A stretch of 64,000 nt of DNA, taken from the NCBI RefSeq assembly GCF_900699765.1, contig NZ_CAADHO010000013.1, positions 1 through 64,000 on the forward strand. Direction: 5' to 3'. Source of the stretch: Desulfoluna butyratoxydans. GTDB lineage: Bacteria; Desulfobacterota; Desulfobacteria; Desulfobacterales; Desulfolunaceae. Positions 60,754 to 64,000 of the stretch are shown here, in pieces (the first letter of the stretch is position 1; each line of letters starts with the position of its first letter). Made by a program: the position numbers and the translations under genes. The notes under the pieces were generated by a model. It did not search any database. It saw only the letters and a program-made list of their open reading frames with translations, and was not told where the DNA came from.

Positions 60754-61410
60754 ATGTCCCTTAAAAAGATAACCTCGTTGACCCTGCTGTTCTCCTTTGT
60801 CGTGCTGACGGTGTCGTCCATTGTGCTGTATGTCATGCCCCACGGCCGGGTGGCGTTCTGGGCGGACTGGCATTACTGGGGGCTTGCCAAGGCGGGCTGG
60901 GATAACATCCACATCAACAGCGGCATTTTGTTTTTGGCTGCGGCCTGTCTGCACGTGGTGTTGAACTGGTCCCTGGTCCTTGCCTATGTCCGCAAAAAAG
61001 CCAGGGGGGCAAGACGGCCAATGTCCGGAGAGTGCGCCGGGGCCCTTGGCATTACCCTTGCCGTGGTGGTGGGGACGATCCTGATGCTCCCTCCCTTTAC
61101 CCTGACCCTGGAGCTGAGCGACACCCTGAAGGATCATGGCGAACAAAAATACGGCACGCCTCCTTACGGCCATGCCGAGCTGTCGTCCGTTGAGGTGCTT
61201 TCCCGGAGAATGGGGCTGGACCCGATGATCAGCGTTCGGAATCTTACGGATAGCGGAATGACAGTGACCGACGGAAAGCAGAGTCTCCTTGAGGTGGCAA
61301 AGGCAAATCACACCACCCCCAGGGAAATCTACGACGTGATGCGCCGGGACCAGCGCGAGGTGAAGAAAAGGGGGATGAAGCGCCAAGGTGCCGCGGCACA
61401 CGGGTCGTGA
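60754..61410 (+). CDS. DUF4405-like membrane protein
   Basis: The 218-residue protein has about three N-terminal TM helices (LTLLFSFVVLTVSSIVLYVM, the 50-75 region with HINSGILFLAAACLHVVLN, and LGITLAVVVGTILMLPPF). Several His in the membrane region (WHYWG, HINSG, HVVLN) could ligate haem b, as in cytochrome b561-like DUF4405 proteins. A soluble basic C-terminal part follows. The ATG at 60754 has GGAGAG directly before it. Redox partners are not adjacent. Confidence 0.7.
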   Translation: MSLKKITSLTLLFSFVVLTVSSIVLYVMPHGRVAFWADWHYWGLAKAGWDNIHINSGILFLAAACLHVVLNWSLVLAYVRKKARGARRPMSGECAGALGITLAVVVGTILMLPPFTLTLELSDTLKDHGEQKYGTPPYGHAELSSVEVLSRRMGLDPMISVRNLTDSGMTVTDGKQSLLEVAKANHTTPREIYDVMRRDQREVKKRGMKRQGAAAHGS

Positions 61411-61469
61411 CGGTTTTGAACCTGACCACGTTGTAATGCTTCGGTTGCCTTATATGGTTAAGCTGGCAG

Positions 61470-61585
61470 GAAAAGCATGCCTCCGGCGGGTCGCTTTATG
61501 AAAAAAAACTCCGAAAAAGCTATCGGCAGCAGGCCTCGTCATTCGTAAAACCTGTTTGTTAAACCTTTGGCCGCCGGAGTTATTC
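61470..61585. repeat. Pair of REP-like hairpins
   Basis: GCCTCCGGCGGGTCGCTTTA (61480) and CCTGTTTGTTAAACCTTTGG with CCGCCGGAG, a truncated second element. Confidence 0.75.
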
Positions 61586-61629
61586 CGGTTAAAGTCAAAC
61601 GAATCCCAAAAGTTCTTCATTGTGTTTTT

Positions 61630-61771
61630 AGAAGAATGAAATGGGCCTCTCCTGCAAAGACGGTTACCAGATGCCACACATCACGCGAATGCCCCGATAA
61701 CGCAGGTAGAATGACGGCCTCCATGCATTCGCCTCAGGGTTTCAAGGTGCCCCCACCTTGCAGCCGGAGGC
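61630..61771 (-). repeat. 140-bp dispersed repeat, copy 2
   Basis: The minus strand matches 6498-6637; shared words are listed there. It begins with the same GCCTCCGG hairpin edge. Confidence 0.8.
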
Positions 61772-61887
61772 CGTGCGGTTATATCAACACAGGGCAAGTG
61801 GTGACAACGTATCCTGTAACGTCGAAGCTTGCGATCCAGTCCGCATAAACCATCAGCGTTCATGTCGGGCGCAGCCCGAGCCGAAGG

Positions 61888-61971
61888 CCATTGCGCTTTG
61901 CCCTGAGGAACGAAGGGCAAAGCGCAATGGCAATAAGCTTTCGAGGTGGCTCACCTCGCCGCCGGAGGCTG
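61888..61971. repeat. Long hairpin plus REP edge, matching 6890-6972
   Basis: CCATTGCGCTTTGCCCT at 61888 and its exact complement at 61914-61930 form a perfect 17-bp stem with a 9-base loop. It is followed by CTTTCGAGGTGG(C/T)(A/T)CACCTCG and CCGCCGGAGGC, the same order as at 6890-6972. The stems differ between loci but pairing is kept. The rest of the gap to csoR shows nothing else. Confidence 0.8.
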
Positions 61972-62155
61972 TTTGTGGGCTGAAGAGTTACACCACCCTT
62001 TTCTTTATGCATTGTCGGCCCTGCCATCCCTGATGGCGTATTCGGGTCAGGGGGGCACAGCGTTTCCGCCGTTTGATGGCCCTTGACCAGCAAGATGCGG
62101 CGTCGATACGCGGTGTTGTTGGTGCATAAAAAGTACGGCATGCCTAAAAAATGCA

Positions 62156-62198
62156 TTGACATCGGTTTGTCTGGTGCATACCCTACGGGGGTAGGGTA
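62156..62198 (+). promoter_or_regulatory. csoR-copA promoter with CsoR operator
   Basis: TTGACA at 62156-62161, a 17-base spacer and TACCCT at 62179-62184. A perfect inverted repeat TACCCTAC-GGGG-GTAGGGTA covers 62179-62198, so the operator starts inside the -10. Bound CsoR would block the promoter and copper would release it. Confidence 0.9.
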
Positions 62199-62220
62199 CA
62201 TAACACATGAGGAGGCATCG

Positions 62221-62493
62221 ATGATCAACGAAGAGGTGAAAAAAGACGCCCTGCTCCGGCTGAAAAAAGTCGAAGGGCAGGTGCGCGGCATCGCCAGGAT
62301 GGTGGAGGGTGAAAAATATTGTATAGACATCATCAATCAGGTCACTGCCGCTGAAAAAGCCCTGAACATGGTGGCTCGTATCGTCATGAAGCGCCACGTG
62401 GAGAGCTGCGTGAAAGAGGCTATTTTAAAGGGCGAAGGCCAGGAGAAGATCAACGAGTTGATTGATACGGTCTACCGGTATTCCAAGAAATGA
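62221..62493 (+). CDS. csoR: CsoR-family copper-sensing repressor
   Basis: The 90-residue helical protein has the CsoR metal set C34, H59 and C63 (EKYCIDI, MKRHVESC). These are the Cu(I) ligands, here in the Cys-His-Cys order of copper sensors rather than the Cys-free or Cys-only variants. AGGAGGCATCG precedes the ATG. It is directly upstream of copA (12 bases) and downstream of a CsoR operator. Confidence 0.93.
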   Translation: MINEEVKKDALLRLKKVEGQVRGIARMVEGEKYCIDIINQVTAAEKALNMVARIVMKRHVESCVKEAILKGEGQEKINELIDTVYRYSKK

Positions 62494-62505
62494 ACGGAGG
62501 ATTCC

Positions 62506-64000
62506 ATGGTCTGTGTTGAGAAGATACCTGTCTACGGCATGTCCTGCCACAGGTGTGTGGCAGCGGTTACCGAGGCCTTAGAAGAGACAGAGGGTGTTGA
62601 GCGTGCCGATGTTTCCCTTGACGGGGCGTCAGCCACGGTGACCTTTGACGACACCCGGGCCGACCTTGAAGGGCTTCAGCGAGTCATCACGGGCAAGGGC
62701 TTCAGCCTTGTTGCCCCGGATCCGGGCCTTTCGGTCCCCGGGCCGGGAGGGGGGCTCTCCCCCATGGCCGAGGTCCCCCAGGTGATCACCACGCATTTTG
62801 ATGTGACGGGAATGAGCTGCGCCAACTGTGCCGCAGGGCTGGAGAAGGCCTTTGCCGGGTACCCCGGGGTGCATCGGGCGTCGGTGAATTTTGCCGTGGA
62901 GCGTCTGGCCGTGGAGCATGAGGCCACGGTGAGCCCTGAGGAAATTCAGGAGAAGGTTGCGTCAGCCGGGTTTGAGGCCCGTGTCCACGATGAGACGCCC
63001 ACAGGGGAAACCACCTTCAGGATTGAGGGGATGTCGTGTGCCAACTGTGCTGCAGCCGTTGAAAAGGCCCTGAAGAAGGCCCCGGGGGTCACCGGGGTTT
63101 CGGTGAATTTTTCCATGGAAAAGGGGTTCGTGACCTTTGATAAAACGCAGATCGATGAAGAGGGGGTGCTCGGGGTCGTCGAGGCCGCGGGGTACCGGGG
63201 AATTCCCGAATCCGTTGAGGCCGAGGCTTCTCCCCTGGCGGCCAAAGAGAGGTTCCGTTTTTTCTTTGCCCTGGCCCTGACCGTGCCCCTGGTGGTGTTG
63301 ATGTACACGATGCCCTTCGGGCACGTGACCACCAACTACGTGATGTTCGCCCTGGCCACCCTGGTCTTTTTTGTGTCGGGGCGCACCTTCTTTGAAGGGG
63401 CGTGGCACTCCCTGAAAAACCGGTCCACCAACATGGATGTCCTGGTCACTCTGGGGGTTTCCGCCGCCTATTTTTACAGCGTGTTTTCCCTCTTTTTCCT
63501 GGATCCGGCCGCCCACACCTTTTTTGACAGCGCCGCCATGATCATCACCTTTATCCTCATCGGGAAAACCATCGAAGCCCGGGCCAAGGGAAAGACGGGC
63601 CAGGCCCTGGAAAAGCTCGCCTCCCTGCAGGCGGACAAAGCGCGGGTTGTGGAAGGGGAGACGGAGAAGACGGTGAGCGCCGCCATGGTCAAGGTGGGAG
63701 ACATCATCCGCGTGCTTCCGGGGGAGGTGATCCCCGTGGACGGTGAGATCATCGAGGGCCAGACGAGCATCGACGAGTCCATGATCACAGGTGAACCCAT
63801 CCCTGCGGAAAAGGGCAGGGGCGAGAAGGTGACCGGTGCCACCATCAACCTCACCGGGGTCATGACCTTTCGGGCGGAGCATGTGGGCAGCGCCACCATG
63901 CTCTCCAGGATCGTCCGGATGGTGGAAGACGCCCAGGCCGACAAGGCCCCCATCCAGCGCCTGGCCGACACGGTCTCCAACTATTTTGTTCCCATGGTGG
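62506..64000 (+). CDS. copA: Copper-translocating P-type ATPase CopA (3' end beyond the window)
   Basis: The first 498 residues are in view and the frame stays open. Three HMA metal-binding domains come first: MSCHRC (C14/C17), MSCANC (C105/C108) and MSCANC (C178/C181). The first is atypical, with His-Arg between the Cys. TM helices begin near residue 250, and the actuator-domain TGE lies at about 428-430. The CPC and DKTG motifs are expected beyond the window edge. It exports Cu(I) from the cytoplasm. It is second in the csoR operon. ATG is at 62506 with CGGAGG upstream. Confidence 0.95.
   Translation, partial: MVCVEKIPVYGMSCHRCVAAVTEALEETEGVERADVSLDGASATVTFDDTRADLEGLQRVITGKGFSLVAPDPGLSVPGPGGGLSPMAEVPQVITTHFDVTGMSCANCAAGLEKAFAGYPGVHRASVNFAVERLAVEHEATVSPEEIQEKVASAGFEARVHDETPTGETTFRIEGMSCANCAAAVEKALKKAPGVTGVSVNFSMEKGFVTFDKTQIDEEGVLGVVEAAGYRGIPESVEAEASPLAAKERFRFFFALALTVPLVVLMYTMPFGHVTTNYVMFALATLVFFVSGRTFFEGAWHSLKNRSTNMDVLVTLGVSAAYFYSVFSLFFLDPAAHTFFDSAAMIITFILIGKTIEARAKGKTGQALEKLASLQADKARVVEGETEKTVSAAMVKVGDIIRVLPGEVIPVDGEIIEGQTSIDESMITGEPIPAEKGRGEKVTGATINLTGVMTFRAEHVGSATMLSRIVRMVEDAQADKAPIQRLADTVSNYFVPMV

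Overview
The window is about 64 kb of a GC-rich (roughly 57-60% by eye) Gram-negative chromosome. The gene set (split transketolase, ThrH beside homoserine dehydrogenase, NSS symporter, MoxR/Bat operon, CsoR-CopA, many short palindromic intergenic repeats) fits an anaerobic Desulfobacterota (former Deltaproteobacteria, Desulfobacterales-like). That placement is an inference; there is no rRNA here to confirm it.

Layout. 0.1-4.3 kb: HD hydrolase, rhodanese, two tandem initiator tRNA units (each with its own promoter and terminator), gluQ and ychF. 5-12.3 kb: a three-gene MukF/MukE/MukB-like condensin operon with TTG starts, a repeat-filled gap and unusual ATPase motifs. 12.4-14.4 kb: a MarR regulator and iron-sulfur flavoprotein with a shared candidate operator. 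14.5-21.8 kb: housekeeping genes (recQ, a third initiator tRNA, DUF167, thrH, hom, purM, tsaD). 22-24 kb: an NSS symporter followed by heptamer arrays and a duplicated terminator block. 24-30.8 kb: TetR and AraC/GyrI regulators divergent from an operon of two paralogous SCP2-like proteins bracketing a class III aminotransferase and a split transketolase. 31.7-34.2 kb: yeiH and its divergent LysR regulator. 34.2-40.2 kb: a ThDP synthase, an aldehyde dehydrogenase, a REP-type transposase and a cytochrome P460-like protein, bounded by two inverted copies of a roughly 210-bp MITE-like element. 40.8-48.8 kb: a complete MoxR-DUF58-BatA-BatB/C-BatD-BatE operon. 48.8-49.9 kb: a REP array with its own RAYT transposase. 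49.9-59.8 kb: MBL hydrolase, hybrid sensor kinase, MFS exporter with MarR, CHASE-GGDEF cyclase, lipoprotein and O-methyltransferase. 60.2-64 kb: small membrane and unknown genes, then csoR and the start of a three-HMA copA.

Intergenic DNA is unusually structured. At least five repeat families recur: GCCTCCGGCGG-type hairpins, a 140-bp dispersed repeat, a 7-bp period array (GGYNAAR), a GGGTCAGGCAAA motif near a RAYT gene, and the MITE-like element. In two places a hairpin edge appears to supply the ribosome binding site of the next gene.

All product calls come from reading protein motifs by eye; no database search was run.
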